Positions 8,530 to 19,949 of a stretch of 64,000 nt of DNA are shown piece after piece. The translations under genes were made by a program, and so were the position numbers. The notes under the pieces are model-generated. The model was given only the letters and a program-made list of their open reading frames with translations. It made no database searches and had not been told where the DNA came from. The stretch is from Haladaptatus pallidirubidus (GTDB lineage Archaea > Halobacteriota > Halobacteria > Halobacteriales > Haladaptataceae). Position 1 is the first letter of the stretch. Every line of letters begins with the position of its first letter. The stretch covers positions 868,001 to 932,000 of the forward strand of contig NZ_CP085301.1 in the NCBI RefSeq assembly GCF_020700235.1, written 5' to 3'.

Positions 8530-9636
8530 ATGAACGTCCGCGAAGGAGGAGTCGAGGTGGTCGTCCCGGAACAGGACGGCGACAGCATCACCGACGACGT
8601 GTTCTTCAACCCGGTACAGGAGTTAAACCGCGACCTGACCGTCGCCGTCCTGCGAACCTACCGCGACCGAGAACCGCGAGCCGAGAGCTATCTCGACGCG
8701 ATGGCGGCCTCGGGCATCCGAGGGGTTCGCGCCGCCGAAAACGGGTGGAACGTGACCTGCGCCGACATCGACCCCGACGCCGTCGATCTCTGCCGAGAAA
8801 ATTTCGAGCGAAACGACCTGCCGGGCGACGTCGTCCACCGAAACGCCAACGCGCTCATGCACGAGTCGGTGTTCGACATCGTAGACATCGATCCATTTGG
8901 AACCCCGATTCCCTTCGCGGACGCCGCCTTCGCCAACACCCGCGACCTCGTCTGCGTGACGGCGACGGACACGGCACCGCTCTGTGGCGCGCACTTCCAC
9001 AGCGGCGTCAGAAAGTACAGCGCGGTTCCGCGGAACACGGACTACCACGCCGAGGTCGGCGTTCGAATCCTCCTCTCCGCGCTCGCCCGAACCGCCGCGC
9101 GGTACGATACGGGCGTCACGCCGATTTTGACCCACGCGACGAGCCACTACGTTCGAACCTATCTCGAACTCGACCACCGCGCGACAGACGCGAACGATGC
9201 CGTGGACGAACTCGGCCACATCTATCACTGCGAGGACTGTCTCCATCGCGAGTACGAGCACGGCTTGATTGCGAATCCGCCCGAAACCTGCCCGGCCTGT
9301 GGAGGTAACTGCGTTCTCACCGCTGGCCCGGTTTGGCTCGGAGCGACTCACGACGCGGAGTTCGTCGCCGAGGTGCGCGACAACGTCACGGAGGACATGG
9401 GACGCGCGAAACGCGCGAACAAACTCCTCGACTCGCTCTCCGGCGAACTCCACGAGCCGACCCACTACGACCAGCATCGACTCTGCAAGGAGTGGACGCG
9501 CTCCGCTTCCGGCATGGACGAGTTTTTGGAACGGCTTCGTGACGCGGGCCACGAAGCGTCCCGCGCTCACTACGGCGGAACGACGTTCAAGACGCCCGCG
9601 AGCGTCGAGGAAATTCGAATCGCGACCGAAACGTAG
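8530..9636 (+). CDS. trm1: tRNA (guanine(26)-N(2))-dimethyltransferase
   Basis: This 368-residue enzyme methylates G26 of tRNAs using S-adenosylmethionine. The Trm1 pattern includes [29 protein letters not shown], the SAM-binding segment [18 protein letters not shown] and the catalytic [12 protein letters not shown] zinc ribbon is formed by CEDC and CPAC in the C-terminal third. The ATG at 8530 starts the conserved region (MNVREGG); the frame extends further upstream into the palindromic element but has no family similarity there. Confidence 0.96.
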   Translation: MNVREGGVEVVVPEQDGDSITDDVFFNPVQELNRDLTVAVLRTYRDREPRAESYLDAMAASGIRGVRAAENGWNVTCADIDPDAVDLCRENFERNDLPGDVVHRNANALMHESVFDIVDIDPFGTPIPFADAAFANTRDLVCVTATDTAPLCGAHFHSGVRKYSAVPRNTDYHAEVGVRILLSALARTAARYDTGVTPILTHATSHYVRTYLELDHRATDANDAVDELGHIYHCEDCLHREYEHGLIANPPETCPACGGNCVLTAGPVWLGATHDAEFVAEVRDNVTEDMGRAKRANKLLDSLSGELHEPTHYDQHRLCKEWTRSASGMDEFLERLRDAGHEASRAHYGGTTFKTPASVEEIRIATET

Positions 9637-9672
9637 CGAAATTATTTGTGCGTTTTCGTGGAAGTAGTAGGT

Positions 9673-10899
9673 GTGAACGTTCGAGTGACCACGCGCGAAA
9701 TCGCCGACGAGGTGCGTGAACAGGAAATTACGTTCCTCGCGGCGGGTATCGCGTTCTACGCATTCGTCTCGATACTCCCGGCCCTCCTCCTCGGTCTGGC
9801 CCTCGTCTCCATCGTCGGCGGCGAAAGCATCGCCACCGAAGTCGTCACGACCGCCCAGCGATTTCTCTCGCCCGCCGCGGAGGCGGTCATTTACGAGGCG
9901 TTTACGACCCGGTCGGGACGCGGTAGTGCGACGATTGTCGGCATCCTCGTCCTTGTCTGGAGTACACTTCGGGTGTTCCGCGGCCTCGACAAGGCGTTTT
10001 CGCGAGTGTACGATTCGAACCACGAGGAGTCGTTCGTCGAGACGCTGGTCGATGCGTCCATCGTCGTGGTCGTCATCGCGCTGGCGCTCCTCGGATTGGG
10101 ACTCGGACGCATCGTCTTCTCCGCGTTTTCGTGGGTTCCGTTCGCAAAAACGGTCTCCTCTATCGTCGTCCTCTTGGCTCTTGTCCCGGTGTTACTCCCG
10201 CTCTATTACTTCTTTCCGGATGCGGACGTGACGGTACGACAAGCCCTTCCAGGGACGATACTGGCGACGGTCGGTTGGGTCGTCCTGCAAGCACTGTTTC
10301 AAGCGTACGCCGAATCCGCGGCGCAGTTCGCCGCCTACGGCGTCCTCGGCGGCGCGCTTTTGTTGGTTTCGTGGCTCTACCTGGGTGCAATCGTCCTCCT
10401 GCTCGGCGCAGTGGTGAACGCGGTTCTCGCCGGAGGGACTTTCAGGAAAACTAAAGACGCGGGAGCAACCAACAGCAAACAGCAGGTAGACTCAGGAGAG
10501 TACATGACCGACGATACAGAGCAGTCCGCCCCGGACATCCTCAAGCTGCACGGCGACGTAGAGCGTCTCCAATCGGAGTTCGAGGAATTCGAGCAAGACG
10601 TCGACGAGCGAACGGTTCAGAAACCCGAACTGGAGTCGGAGCTAAAGCGATACGTCCGCAGACGAATGCGGCGCGGACACGCCCGCGGGTGGGGTCCCTA
10701 CCTCGTTCTCCTGTACGGGACAGTGATGACTCTCGGCGCGTTCCGATGGCTCGAGAGCGGCTGGGCCATCGCCGCCATGCTCGTTATCTGGCTCTCGACC
10801 CTCGGACTGTACACGCTGATGGTTCTCGTCGGATTCGGCGTCAGCGCGGTCGGCGTGCCGGGACGTGTCGGCGGACGAATCCGCGACTGGCGTTCGTAA
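9673..10899 (+). CDS. YihY/BrkB-family inner-membrane protein with C-terminal extension
   Basis: A protein of 408 residues. The first ~270 are a six-helix YihY/BrkB domain (AGIAFYAFVSILPALLLG, STLRVFRGLDKAFSRVY, LVPVLLPLYYFFPD, GGALLLVSWLYLGAIVLLLGA). The molecular role of this family is unsettled. A hydrophilic linker follows, then a coiled-coil/basic stretch and two more membrane helices (LYGTVMTLGAF, AAMLVIWLSTLGLYTLMVL). The likely start is the GTG at 9673. An internal ATG at 10504 with AGGAG six bases upstream begins the extension and could be a second start. The stop is two bases before the PAP2 gene, so they form an operon. Confidence 0.85.
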   Translation: MNVRVTTREIADEVREQEITFLAAGIAFYAFVSILPALLLGLALVSIVGGESIATEVVTTAQRFLSPAAEAVIYEAFTTRSGRGSATIVGILVLVWSTLRVFRGLDKAFSRVYDSNHEESFVETLVDASIVVVVIALALLGLGLGRIVFSAFSWVPFAKTVSSIVVLLALVPVLLPLYYFFPDADVTVRQALPGTILATVGWVVLQALFQAYAESAAQFAAYGVLGGALLLVSWLYLGAIVLLLGAVVNAVLAGGTFRKTKDAGATNSKQQVDSGEYMTDDTEQSAPDILKLHGDVERLQSEFEEFEQDVDERTVQKPELESELKRYVRRRMRRGHARGWGPYLVLLYGTVMTLGAFRWLESGWAIAAMLVIWLSTLGLYTLMVLVGFGVSAVGVPGRVGGRIRDWRS

Positions 10900-10901
10900 T
10901 C

Positions 10902-11717
10902 ATGGCTCGTGGATGGGGCGTCATCGAACTAGTTCGTGGGATTTTGCCGGGGTGGGCACCGGAGCTGTTCGTGTTCGTCACACAACTCGGAGACGTGTGG
11001 TTCCTCTTCGTCGTCGGCGCGCTCTGTTACTGGTTCAATGACGACCGTGAGCGCTTCGCGTTCGTCCTCGCGGTAACGTTGGGCGCGCTCGCGTTGACGC
11101 TCGCGCTGAAGGAGTTCTTTGCACTGGCGCGACCGAGCGAAGCGCTCCGATTCGTCGATTCGACCGGCTACGGCTTTCCGAGCGGCCACGCCATCGGTTC
11201 CACCGTGTTTTGGGGCACCCTCGCGCTGGCGGTAGACCGTTGGAACCGCGGGATACGAATCGCCGGAGCGGCCGCAATCGTGACGCTGGTGATTCTGTCG
11301 CGAATCGTCCTCGGCGTGCATTACGCGATCGACGTTGTCGTCGGCGTGGCCGTCGGTCTCGCGTATATCGCGTTCGTCGTCAAGGGCCTCCGTTGGCGGC
11401 CGACTCCGGCGTTCGGATTCGCGGTTGTCATCGCGCTGGCTGCCGTACTGCTGGCGCTGCAACCGCCAACGACAGAATACGGCTTGTTCGACTCCGTTGC
11501 CGCACTCGGCGGCGCGGTTGGTGCCTTACTGTTCTGGCGAGAGGTAGGCCCCCCTGATGGGTCGGTAACCCCCATCGCAGGCGTCGCCGGACTACTCGCA
11601 CTCGGCGTCCTCTCCTACGTCGGACTCGAGCTCTCGATTCCGCTCGCCGGAGTGTTCGCGGTTAATGCGATCGTTCAAGCGGGCGTCGTCGCCTATCCGC
11701 GAATCGTAGGGCGATAA
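10902..11717 (+). CDS. PAP2-superfamily membrane phosphatase
   Basis: A 271-residue multi-pass membrane protein with the three PAP2 phosphatase motifs: KEFFALARPS (K-x6-RP), PSGHA and SRIVLGVHYAIDVVVG (SR-x5-H-x3-D). Such enzymes dephosphorylate lipid or isoprenoid phosphates, for example undecaprenyl or dolichyl type carriers used in cell-surface glycosylation. The ATG lies two bases beyond the stop of the YihY gene, so the pair is translated together. Three or four extra helices follow the catalytic core. Confidence 0.9.
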   Translation: MARGWGVIELVRGILPGWAPELFVFVTQLGDVWFLFVVGALCYWFNDDRERFAFVLAVTLGALALTLALKEFFALARPSEALRFVDSTGYGFPSGHAIGSTVFWGTLALAVDRWNRGIRIAGAAAIVTLVILSRIVLGVHYAIDVVVGVAVGLAYIAFVVKGLRWRPTPAFGFAVVIALAAVLLALQPPTTEYGLFDSVAALGGAVGALLFWREVGPPDGSVTPIAGVAGLLALGVLSYVGLELSIPLAGVFAVNAIVQAGVVAYPRIVGR

Positions 11718-11786
11718 AAGGGTCAAAGAGCCGCTCTCGCTACCTCGTCGCATCAGCAGTAAAACAAACGGTTGTCGTTGCTAGCG

Positions 11787-13157
11787 TTAGAATTTCTCCA
11801 AGTAGCGCTCTTTCTCCCAGCCGCTGACGTAGGTTTTGTAGTCATTGTACTCGGCGGTTTTGACCGTGGTGAATTTATCGACGACGTGGTCGCCGAGCGC
11901 TTCCGTGATGACCTCGTCCGATTGGAGCGCATCGACTGCTTCCGAAAGGCTGCCGGGGAGCATGGTGATGCCGTAATCGTCAAGCTTCTCGTCGTCGAAC
12001 TCGTAGATATCCTCACGAACGGGTTCGCCGGGGTCTGCGCCGTTCTCGATACCTTCCAGTCCGGCACTGATGACGGCGGCGAGTGCGAGGTACGGATTAC
12101 ACGACGGGTCGGGACTGCGGATTTCGAATCGTGAACTCGCGCCCGCGGCGTCCGGAACGCGGATGAGGGCAGAACGGTTTACACCGCTCCACGCGACGTA
12201 GACGGGTGCCTCGTAGCCGGGGACGAGACGTTTGTAGGAGTTGACAGTCGGATTGGTGATTGCCGTAAACGCTTCTGCGTGGTTGAGGATACCACCCATG
12301 AAATTATACGCAGTCTCGGAGAGGTTGAACTCGTCGTCAGCGTCGGCGAAGGCGTTGCCGTCCTCGTCGAAGAGGCTCATGTGACAGTGCATGCCCGACC
12401 CGTTAATCGCCGAGATGGGTTTCGGCATGAACGTGGCGTGGATGTCGTTCTGTTCGGCGACGGCGCGAACCACGGCGCGGAAGGTGGCGATGTTGTCCGC
12501 GGCGGAAAGCGCGTCGTCGTATTTAAAGTTGATTTCGTGCTGACCATCAGCGACTTCGTGGTGGCTGGCTTCGATTTCGAAGCCCATCTGTTCCAGCGTG
12601 AAGATGACTTCGCGGCGCACGTCGCTCGCCATATCTTTCGGCGCGAGGTCGAAGTAGCCGCCGGAGTCGTGCGGGATGGTGGTTGCTTTTCCATCCTCGT
12701 CCTTTTCGAAGAGGAAGAACTCGGGTTCGGGGCCGATGCTGACGGAGTACCCCATCTGGTCGGCTCTGTCGAGAACACGTTTGAGAACCTGTCGAGGGCC
12801 GCCTGAGAACGGCGTTCCGTCGGTATTCACCACGTCGCAGATGAGGCGCGCGCTCGCGGTTTCGCCGTTCGAACGCCACGGGAGAACCTCGAACGTGGAC
12901 GGGTCGGGTTCGAGGCGCATGTCGCTCTCCTGGATGCGAGCGAATCCCTCGATAGAAGAGCCGTCGAACCAAATACCTTCATCGAAGGCCTTCTCGACTT
13001 GGTGGGCCGGGATGCTGACGTTCTTGACCGTCCCTGTAATGTCGGTGAACTGGAGGCGAACGAAATCCACGTTTTCGCGCTCGATTGCTTCCAAAACGTC
13101 CTGTTCTTCTTTCCCCAACCCTTCCTCTTCTTTCGCGGCAATATTTCCGTCTGTCAT
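11787..13157 (-). CDS. glnA: Glutamine synthetase, type I
   Basis: A 456-residue glutamine synthetase that assimilates ammonium into glutamine. Visible signatures are [28 protein letters not shown], the ATP-binding [20 protein letters not shown] and [15 protein letters not shown]. The ATG at 13155-13157 (MTDGNIA) is preferred; a start nine codons upstream is less likely. It is divergent from an Lrp-family regulator 125 bp away, a known haloarchaeal arrangement that points to Lrp control of nitrogen assimilation. Confidence 0.97.
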   Translation of the reverse strand: MTDGNIAAKEEEGLGKEEQDVLEAIERENVDFVRLQFTDITGTVKNVSIPAHQVEKAFDEGIWFDGSSIEGFARIQESDMRLEPDPSTFEVLPWRSNGETASARLICDVVNTDGTPFSGGPRQVLKRVLDRADQMGYSVSIGPEPEFFLFEKDEDGKATTIPHDSGGYFDLAPKDMASDVRREVIFTLEQMGFEIEASHHEVADGQHEINFKYDDALSAADNIATFRAVVRAVAEQNDIHATFMPKPISAINGSGMHCHMSLFDEDGNAFADADDEFNLSETAYNFMGGILNHAEAFTAITNPTVNSYKRLVPGYEAPVYVAWSGVNRSALIRVPDAAGASSRFEIRSPDPSCNPYLALAAVISAGLEGIENGADPGEPVREDIYEFDDEKLDDYGITMLPGSLSEAVDALQSDEVITEALGDHVVDKFTTVKTAEYNDYKTYVSGWEKERYLEKF

Positions 13158-13211
13158 CTTTATCGACAGTCTACGCAAATACATCCATCATTAAAACTGT
13201 AACGGTTGGTC

Positions 13212-13223
13212 AATTGTGCAATT
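13212..13223. promoter_or_regulatory. Small palindrome in the glnA/lrp intergenic region
   Basis: AATTG-TG-CAATT lies between the divergent glnA and Lrp-family genes. Its arms are perfect inverted repeats around two bases, in an A/T-rich stretch that must also hold both promoters. Lrp/AsnC proteins bind short A/T-rich palindromes, so this is a candidate operator for autoregulation and glnA control. The site is short and could be chance. Confidence 0.3.
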
Positions 13224-13281
13224 TTTGCCCAGAATTGGATATTCGTTAAATTCTAATGCTTGGAGTGGGATGGTTGGTGTA

Positions 13282-13740
13282 ATGACGTATGAAAATCTGG
13301 ATGCGAAGTTAGTAAACGAACTACTCGGCGACGGGAGAGCAAGTCTTCGAAGTCTCGCGGAGAAACTTGATGTTTCGGTAACAACTATTTCGAATCATCT
13401 AGCGGATTTAGAGGAGAGAGGTGTCATCCAAGGATACAGCCCGCGCGTGGATTACGACGCGCTCGGTTACGACGTGACCGCAGTCGTCCAGTTGAAGGTA
13501 GAAGGGAACGCCCTCCCGGAAGTGACCGACCGACTGCGAGACCACGACCAGATGATAAGCGTGTACGAAGTCACGGGGGACTACGACATTATCGCCATCG
13601 GAAAATTCACGGATACGGACGGAATGAACAAACAAATCAAAAAACTGCTCATCGACCCGGATATCAAAGAGAGCAACACGAGCGTCGTGTTGAACGCCGC
13701 GAGCGAACACGAGCAGTTCAAACTCGACATCGAGGAGTAA
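13282..13740 (+). CDS. lrp: Lrp/AsnC-family transcriptional regulator
   Basis: A 152-residue regulator of normal Lrp length. The N-terminal helix-turn-helix reads [20 protein letters not shown], followed by [20 protein letters not shown]. The C-terminal RAM/AsnC effector domain contains [16 protein letters not shown]. It diverges from glnA. In other archaea Lrp proteins at this position respond to glutamine or amino-acid status; that role is inferred here from the neighbour. Confidence 0.93.
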   Translation: MTYENLDAKLVNELLGDGRASLRSLAEKLDVSVTTISNHLADLEERGVIQGYSPRVDYDALGYDVTAVVQLKVEGNALPEVTDRLRDHDQMISVYEVTGDYDIIAIGKFTDTDGMNKQIKKLLIDPDIKESNTSVVLNAASEHEQFKLDIEE

Positions 13741-13801
13741 TCACTCGCCAACTACTCGATTTACAGTAAACGCTTAGACCCCGGGACGAGTCGCCCAAGT
13801 T

Positions 13802-14446
13802 ATGAGCGTTATCGCGGAGTTCACGCTTCACGCTCCGACCATCGCGCTGACACCGACGCTCGAAGCGGTTCCCGGGATGACCGTCGAACTCGACCAACAG
13901 ATGGTAGCACAGGGATACACGCCGCTCGTCATCGTCTGGGCGAGCGGCGGCGATTTCGAGGCGTTCGACACCGCCCTTGAAACGGATACGACGATCGCCT
14001 CGCACGCGATTATCGAAGACCTCGATGGTCGGAAACTGTATCGGTTAGAACTCTCTCGGAAGGACCTTCAGGAGGTGTATCCCGCGTATCAAAACGTCGG
14101 GGCTGTCCCGATGTCCGGACACGGAAAAGCGGGCGTCTGGCGGCGGCGTATTCGATTTCCCAACCGCGACGCGTTGGTTGATTTTCAGCAGTTCTGCACC
14201 GAGAAAACCATCGATTTCTCGCTCAAACGACTCTACACCCCGGGCGACGACGAGACGGCGTTTCAGTTGACCGAACCCCAACTCGAAGCGCTCGTCGCCG
14301 CATACGAGGTCGGATACTTCAACGTCCCGCGCGACGCGACGCTCAAAGAGTTGAGTTCCGAGTTGGGAATCAGCAAACAGTCCGTCTCGGAACGACTGCG
14401 ACGTGCGCAGTCCCGCTTCGTTTCGAACGCCATCCTCGGAAAGTGA
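13802..14446 (+). CDS. Bacterio-opsin activator-type HTH (HTH_10) regulator
   Basis: A 214-residue protein with a haloarchaeal Bat-like architecture. The N-terminal ~150 residues form a ligand-sensing region (MSVIAEFTLHAPTIALTPTL, HGKAGVWRRRIRFPN). The C-terminal HTH_10 domain reads LTEPQLEALVAAYEVGYFNV then TLKELSSELGISKQSVSERL. Such proteins activate transcription, often in response to light or redox; the target is unknown. It lies 60 bp after the Lrp gene on the same strand. Confidence 0.88.
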   Translation: MSVIAEFTLHAPTIALTPTLEAVPGMTVELDQQMVAQGYTPLVIVWASGGDFEAFDTALETDTTIASHAIIEDLDGRKLYRLELSRKDLQEVYPAYQNVGAVPMSGHGKAGVWRRRIRFPNRDALVDFQQFCTEKTIDFSLKRLYTPGDDETAFQLTEPQLEALVAAYEVGYFNVPRDATLKELSSELGISKQSVSERLRRAQSRFVSNAILGK

Positions 14447-14555
14447 TATAAACAGCATGATTTGTAAGGCCAACGTTGAGATAGACTGACGTACATAAAT
14501 CAACAAAGAAACAATCGAAAGTGCAGATTTCCAACCGAATCGCCCTCCATCCAAA

Positions 14556-14876
14556 ATGCCCCTTCCAGACGACATCGACACGACCGCACCGTCAGTTGTA
14601 TTCTCGACACTCGCCAGTCCGCGGCGGCGACTCGTCCTTCGAGAGCTGCTTAATGGAGAGCAGTCCGTAACGAGCCTCGCGCAGAAAATTGCATCCGAGG
14701 AGACGGACAGCGAACCGCGACGGATTTACGCCCAACTGCATCACAGCCACCTGCCGAAGCTCGAAGATTCCGGATTCGTAGCCGTCGGAGACGGCACCGT
14801 CAGACTCGTTTGCCGTCGGGAGACTATCGAACCGTATCTGATACTCGCGGAGCGATACGACTCGCGGGGCGACTAG
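14556..14876 (+). CDS. DUF7344-like winged-helix protein
   Basis: A 106-residue protein with a compact winged helix. It begins APSVVFSTLASPRRRLVLREL, has an SLAQKIA helix and a YAQLHHSHLPKLEDSGFV recognition/wing segment. This matches the small ArsR-like proteins common in haloarchaea, which I associate with DUF7344. It is the third regulator in a row after glnA/lrp. The DNA target is unknown, and the adjacent genes give no direct hint. Confidence 0.75.
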   Translation: MPLPDDIDTTAPSVVFSTLASPRRRLVLRELLNGEQSVTSLAQKIASEETDSEPRRIYAQLHHSHLPKLEDSGFVAVGDGTVRLVCRRETIEPYLILAERYDSRGD

Positions 14877-14991
14877 TCCCTCAAAAAGCGTTGAGTAGCC
14901 GCGTTCGGACGAAAATTTGAAATAGTCGATAGCGGTGCGGTTGCGGAAAGCGGTTCGGAGTGCGGTTGTGTGGTTAGGCTGCGGCCGAGAG

Positions 14992-16671
<1,680 letters not shown>

Positions 16672-16698
16672 AGTCATCACATGGGTTGATTGCGATTC

Positions 16699-16706
16699 TA
16701 TATAAA
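16699..16706 (-). promoter_or_regulatory. TATA box of the thermosome gene
   Basis: On the minus strand this reads TTTATATA. It is centred about 25 bp upstream of the ATG at 16677 and about 31 bp upstream of the ATG at 16671. This is the normal distance from an archaeal TATA box to the transcription start, so the message is leaderless or has only a few leader bases. Confidence 0.65.
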
Positions 16707-16822
16707 CTTTTTCTTGGACGCGTGCGAACGTGCCACAAACGCCTTTCGGAAGGGAATGCTACGCAGTAACAGGAATTCATTTATAAGGAAAAGTGGCGTT
16801 CACTATCGAATCGACGGCACTC

Positions 16823-17371
16823 TTACCCGCTGAACTGGTGATACTCCATCCCCTTTCGCTTCATCTCGTTGCGTTTGCGTTCGAGGAACGAATACACCGC
16901 GCCGTGAGGTGCACCATCGAGAATCATCTCGGCGGCGCTTCGAACCGTCTCCACCTGCTGTGGATGGCCGATGATGCCGAGCGTCGTCCCATAGATGACC
17001 ACGTTGGCACCCGTCAATTCTTCCATCAGTTGTCGAGTTCTGCCGTTCTCGCCGATGAGTCGTCCTTTCTGCCGCTGGAGGTCGTTTTTGTTGCGGGCCG
17101 CGGCGTCGATGTCCACGAGGTCGAACAGCATCAGGTCGTCTTCGAGCAGTGCGAGCGCCTCGTCCGGAGCGAACCCGCGACCGATGGCTCTGACGATTTC
17201 CGGCGCTTTCAGTCCGCGGACGGGGTCGCCAGTCTTTTCGACCCGTACCGAACCGTCGTCGGAGTCGATGTCGAGGCGCACGTCCGCACGGCTCTCTATC
17301 TCTCGCATTGTCTCACCGCCTTCGCCGATGAGAACGCCGATTCGGTCCTGCGGTATCGTCACGTGCTTCAT
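16823..17371 (-). CDS. KH-domain RNA-binding protein (archaeal Dim2/Krr1-like)
   Basis: A 182-residue protein with two KH modules. The first reads MKHVTIPQDRIGVLIGEGGE (IGxxG loop), the second ARNKNDLQRQKGRLIGENGR. The family is the archaeal counterpart of Dim2/Pno1, a small-subunit ribosome assembly factor. Start chosen at MKHVTIP. In many archaea it forms a cluster with aIF1A and Rio1; here rio1 and tif1A are on the same strand within 4 kb, but an oppositely oriented gene and a nitroreductase are interspersed. Confidence 0.9.
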   Translation of the reverse strand: MKHVTIPQDRIGVLIGEGGETMREIESRADVRLDIDSDDGSVRVEKTGDPVRGLKAPEIVRAIGRGFAPDEALALLEDDLMLFDLVDIDAAARNKNDLQRQKGRLIGENGRTRQLMEELTGANVVIYGTTLGIIGHPQQVETVRSAAEMILDGAPHGAVYSFLERKRNEMKRKGMEYHQFSG

Positions 17372-17690
17372 GACCGCTCTTACCACCTGACGCGGTTTAA
17401 GCCCTTCCCCACGACCTTTTGCCAGGAAGGGAGGTTGATCAAAACCCCCTCGCTCCCTGCGATCGCTCGTGGCCCGCTCGTTCGAACGATTTCACTCATC
17501 ATTCACGGAGATCGAACCAGTATTTCATCGGTTGTGTTGTCCGCTGATTTCGGCGGTTGTGCCGTTTTCCGAAACCGGCGTCGTATCCACTTTGACAACC
17601 CGAATCGAGCTACATCGTCCCGATTTGGAGTACAAACCACAAATCCATCCGTGGATAATATTGATAAGTGGCTAAAAATAACATACGATT
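17372..17690. other. Divergent intergenic region (319 bp)
   Basis: No gene is seen. The region separates the leftward KH gene from the rightward DUF106 gene. An A/T-rich sequence near 17654-17664 (GATAATATTG) lies about 30 bp before the DUF106 ATG and is a plausible TATA box for a leaderless message. Confidence 0.4.
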
Positions 17691-18311
17691 ATGGAATCGT
17701 CGAACAACGGTTCGTGGTCGAAATACGATAAGTTGGCAGGGCTGCTGGCGGTCGGGCTGTTCGCTGGCTACTTCGTCCAGCCGATTGAAGCGATTATCGT
17801 CGCCGTGGTGTCGCCGCTTCTCTCGCCGCTCGCGGTGTGGCTTCCGTTCTCGCTGTTCATCGTCGCCCTCGCGGGGACGACCGGACTCTACACCGCGATT
17901 TTGCAGACGAAACTCCGCGATAATGAGCGAATGGAGCGACTTCAAGCGAAAATGAAGACGCTTCAGGAGCGAGTGCAGACTGCCCGAAACGAGGGTGACG
18001 AAGGCGAACTTAATGAGCTTCGTTCAGAACAACAGGAACTGATGCAGAGTCAACTAAAGATGATGAAGGAAAGCGTTCGACCAATGGTCTGGAGTCTCTT
18101 GATTACCGCCCCGGCGTTCATCTGGCTTCGATGGGTGTTCACGTCGCCCGCCGCAGCAGTCACGCCGGTGGCATTCTTTTTCCCGGTTATCGGCCAAATC
18201 GCGTGGACGGCAACGGTTGTGGGGCCACTACAGGTGTGGTTGGTCTGGTACATCGGCGCATCAATCTCGTCGGGATACGTCAGCCGAAAAATCGCGCAGC
18301 AGGCCCTGTAG
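17691..18311 (+). CDS. DUF106 / EMC3-TMCO1-YidC-like membrane protein
   Basis: A 206-residue membrane protein. Two N-terminal helices are followed by a cytoplasmic coiled-coil (NERMERLQAKMKTLQERV, SEQQELMQSQLKMMKESVRP) and three C-terminal helices (MVWSLLITAPAFIWLRWVF). This is the pattern of archaeal DUF106 proteins, members of the Oxa1/YidC/EMC3 insertase superfamily that help insert membrane proteins. The usual secY-linked location is not seen here, so it may be a second paralogue. Confidence 0.85.
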   Translation: MESSNNGSWSKYDKLAGLLAVGLFAGYFVQPIEAIIVAVVSPLLSPLAVWLPFSLFIVALAGTTGLYTAILQTKLRDNERMERLQAKMKTLQERVQTARNEGDEGELNELRSEQQELMQSQLKMMKESVRPMVWSLLITAPAFIWLRWVFTSPAAAVTPVAFFFPVIGQIAWTATVVGPLQVWLVWYIGASISSGYVSRKIAQQAL

Positions 18312-18346
18312 TCAACGGTTCTGTAATCGCAGTTTTTCGGTCGTCG

Positions 18347-19204
18347 CTACGTTTCCGGATTCGAATTTTCCCGAATCCATTCTTCGAGTTCGTCGCCGCG
18401 AACCTCCAACCCTTCCCGTTGGAAGAACGACGCGATGTTGGCACAGTCACGGGTCAGAAATTCCCCGCTATTGGGGTGGTGATAGGTCACCGCCTGTCCT
18501 ACGTCGATGATGCAGAGTTCGCCGTTGCTAACGAGGATGTTGTACTCGGAGAGGTCGCCGTGGACGAGTCCCGAATCGAACAGTCGTCGCATGTACTCCC
18601 TGACGACTTCGTAGGCGGTTTCCGGATTTTCGAGTCGGGCGTCCGCGAGGGTGGGCGCTCGCCTTCCGTCGTTTCCCATGAACTCCATCACCAGCACGTT
18701 TCGCTGGACTGCGATGGGTTCCGGTACTCGCACGCCCGCTTTTCTGGCCCGCTTTAGGTTGGCGTACTCCTTGCGAACCCACGCGAGGACGATTCGCTTT
18801 TTGTCCCCGCCGAGTTCCTCGAATCGCGGGTCGCCGACGAGATACTCCCGCATATCGCGGAAGTCGCTGGCGTTGATTCGGTAGATTTTGACCGCAACCT
18901 CCACCTCCTCTCCCAACGCGCTGTAGACGGTCGCTTCCTTGCCGGACGAAATCGGCCCGCCGAACGCCTGAACGTAGCCGTCCTGCACGAGTTTGTACAG
19001 TGCGGCGAGCGTGGCGTCGTCGAAGACGGACTGCTCGACTTTGAACTGATCCGAGTCTTTGACCCGTTCCCGAAATTGGTTGAACTCTCGGTCGCGCTTT
19101 CGCGCGATGCGGTCGGCTTCGGTGTCGGAAACGTCGATTTCCTCCCACTCGTCGCCGGGTGACTCGGTGTTTTCCGGGTCAAGCAGTCCGTACTCCTCAC
19201 TCAT
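18347..19204 (-). CDS. rio1: RIO1-family serine/threonine protein kinase
   Basis: A 285-residue atypical kinase/ATPase for late small-subunit ribosome maturation. The RIO1 nucleotide loop is ISSGKEATVYSA, the catalytic loop is VHGDLSEYNILV, and the metal-binding loop is CIIDVGQAV. An acidic N-terminal extension of about 60 residues is normal for haloarchaea. All catalytic residues are present, in contrast to the kinase-like protein at 4.6-6.7 kb. It shares strand and function with the KH (Dim2-like) gene. Confidence 0.96.
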   Translation of the reverse strand: MSEEYGLLDPENTESPGDEWEEIDVSDTEADRIARKRDREFNQFRERVKDSDQFKVEQSVFDDATLAALYKLVQDGYVQAFGGPISSGKEATVYSALGEEVEVAVKIYRINASDFRDMREYLVGDPRFEELGGDKKRIVLAWVRKEYANLKRARKAGVRVPEPIAVQRNVLVMEFMGNDGRRAPTLADARLENPETAYEVVREYMRRLFDSGLVHGDLSEYNILVSNGELCIIDVGQAVTYHHPNSGEFLTRDCANIASFFQREGLEVRGDELEEWIRENSNPET

Positions 19205-19283
19205 CTATCCCCGTCTATGGGGAGGAGCGGTAAAAGGGTGGCCCGTTCCTGTCGGTTCGTTTCAGTTAGTGCGATTCGTCCCG

Positions 19284-19949
19284 CTAGTACGATTCCTTGT
19301 GGAGAATTTCCTCGACCGGGCGTCGAGGAAGGCGGTCAGGCTCCGCTCCACCGCTCGGACCGATTGCAAGGAGCATCACCGGAATTTCGTCGTCGGGGAG
19401 GTTGAGGAACTCCGCGATACGCTCTTGGTCGAAGCCGATCATCGGCGTGGCGGTTAGCCCTCGCGCGTGCGCTGAGAGCATGAGGTTTTCTGCGGCGAGG
19501 CTGGCGTTTCGAATCGCGTAGTCGCGCCCGGTCTGGTCGTCGTCGTACATGCCGACCGTCTGGCCTTTCGTCTCCGCCGCGGTTTCTTCGTCCAATCGGC
19601 CCGCTTCGACCCACTCATCGAAAACGCGATCCGCCGTCTTCGCGTCGGTGTGACCGACGACCAGAATGGCGGTTCCGGCGTCGCGGATGTGCTCTTGGCC
19701 GTAGGCGATTTCGACGATTTCGTCCAGTCGCTCTTCGTCCTGCACGGAGACGAACTCCCACGGTTGGAGATTGTACGACGACGGTGCGATTGCGGCGTCT
19801 CGAATCAGTTCCTCCAACGTCTCCTCGTCCAAATCCGCATCCGGGTCGAAGTTGTGGCCCGACCGCCGGGTGCGGAGTGCTTCGATGACGTTCGGAAATT
19901 CGGCGTCGTGGTCTGCGTCCAAATCCTCGGTAGACAGGTTCTGTGACAT
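19284..19949 (-). CDS. Nitroreductase-family flavoprotein
   Basis: A 221-residue FMN-dependent oxidoreductase. It shows TRRSGHNFDPDADL near the N-terminus, APSSYNLQPWEFVSVQDEE (the FMN-binding SxxNxQPW motif), AAENLMLSAHARGLTATPMI and the terminal GxPRRPVEE-type end. Substrates of this family vary widely (quinones, flavins, nitro compounds). The ATG at 19947-19949 (MSQNLSTEDL) is chosen over an extension of 13 codons. Confidence 0.9.
   Translation of the reverse strand: MSQNLSTEDLDADHDAEFPNVIEALRTRRSGHNFDPDADLDEETLEELIRDAAIAPSSYNLQPWEFVSVQDEERLDEIVEIAYGQEHIRDAGTAILVVGHTDAKTADRVFDEWVEAGRLDEETAAETKGQTVGMYDDDQTGRDYAIRNASLAAENLMLSAHARGLTATPMIGFDQERIAEFLNLPDDEIPVMLLAIGPSGGAEPDRLPRRPVEEILHKESY

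Noticed and set aside
8623..10023. 466-codon minus frame over trm1 and the start of the YihY gene
   Set aside because: Antisense to recognised genes, with no motifs.
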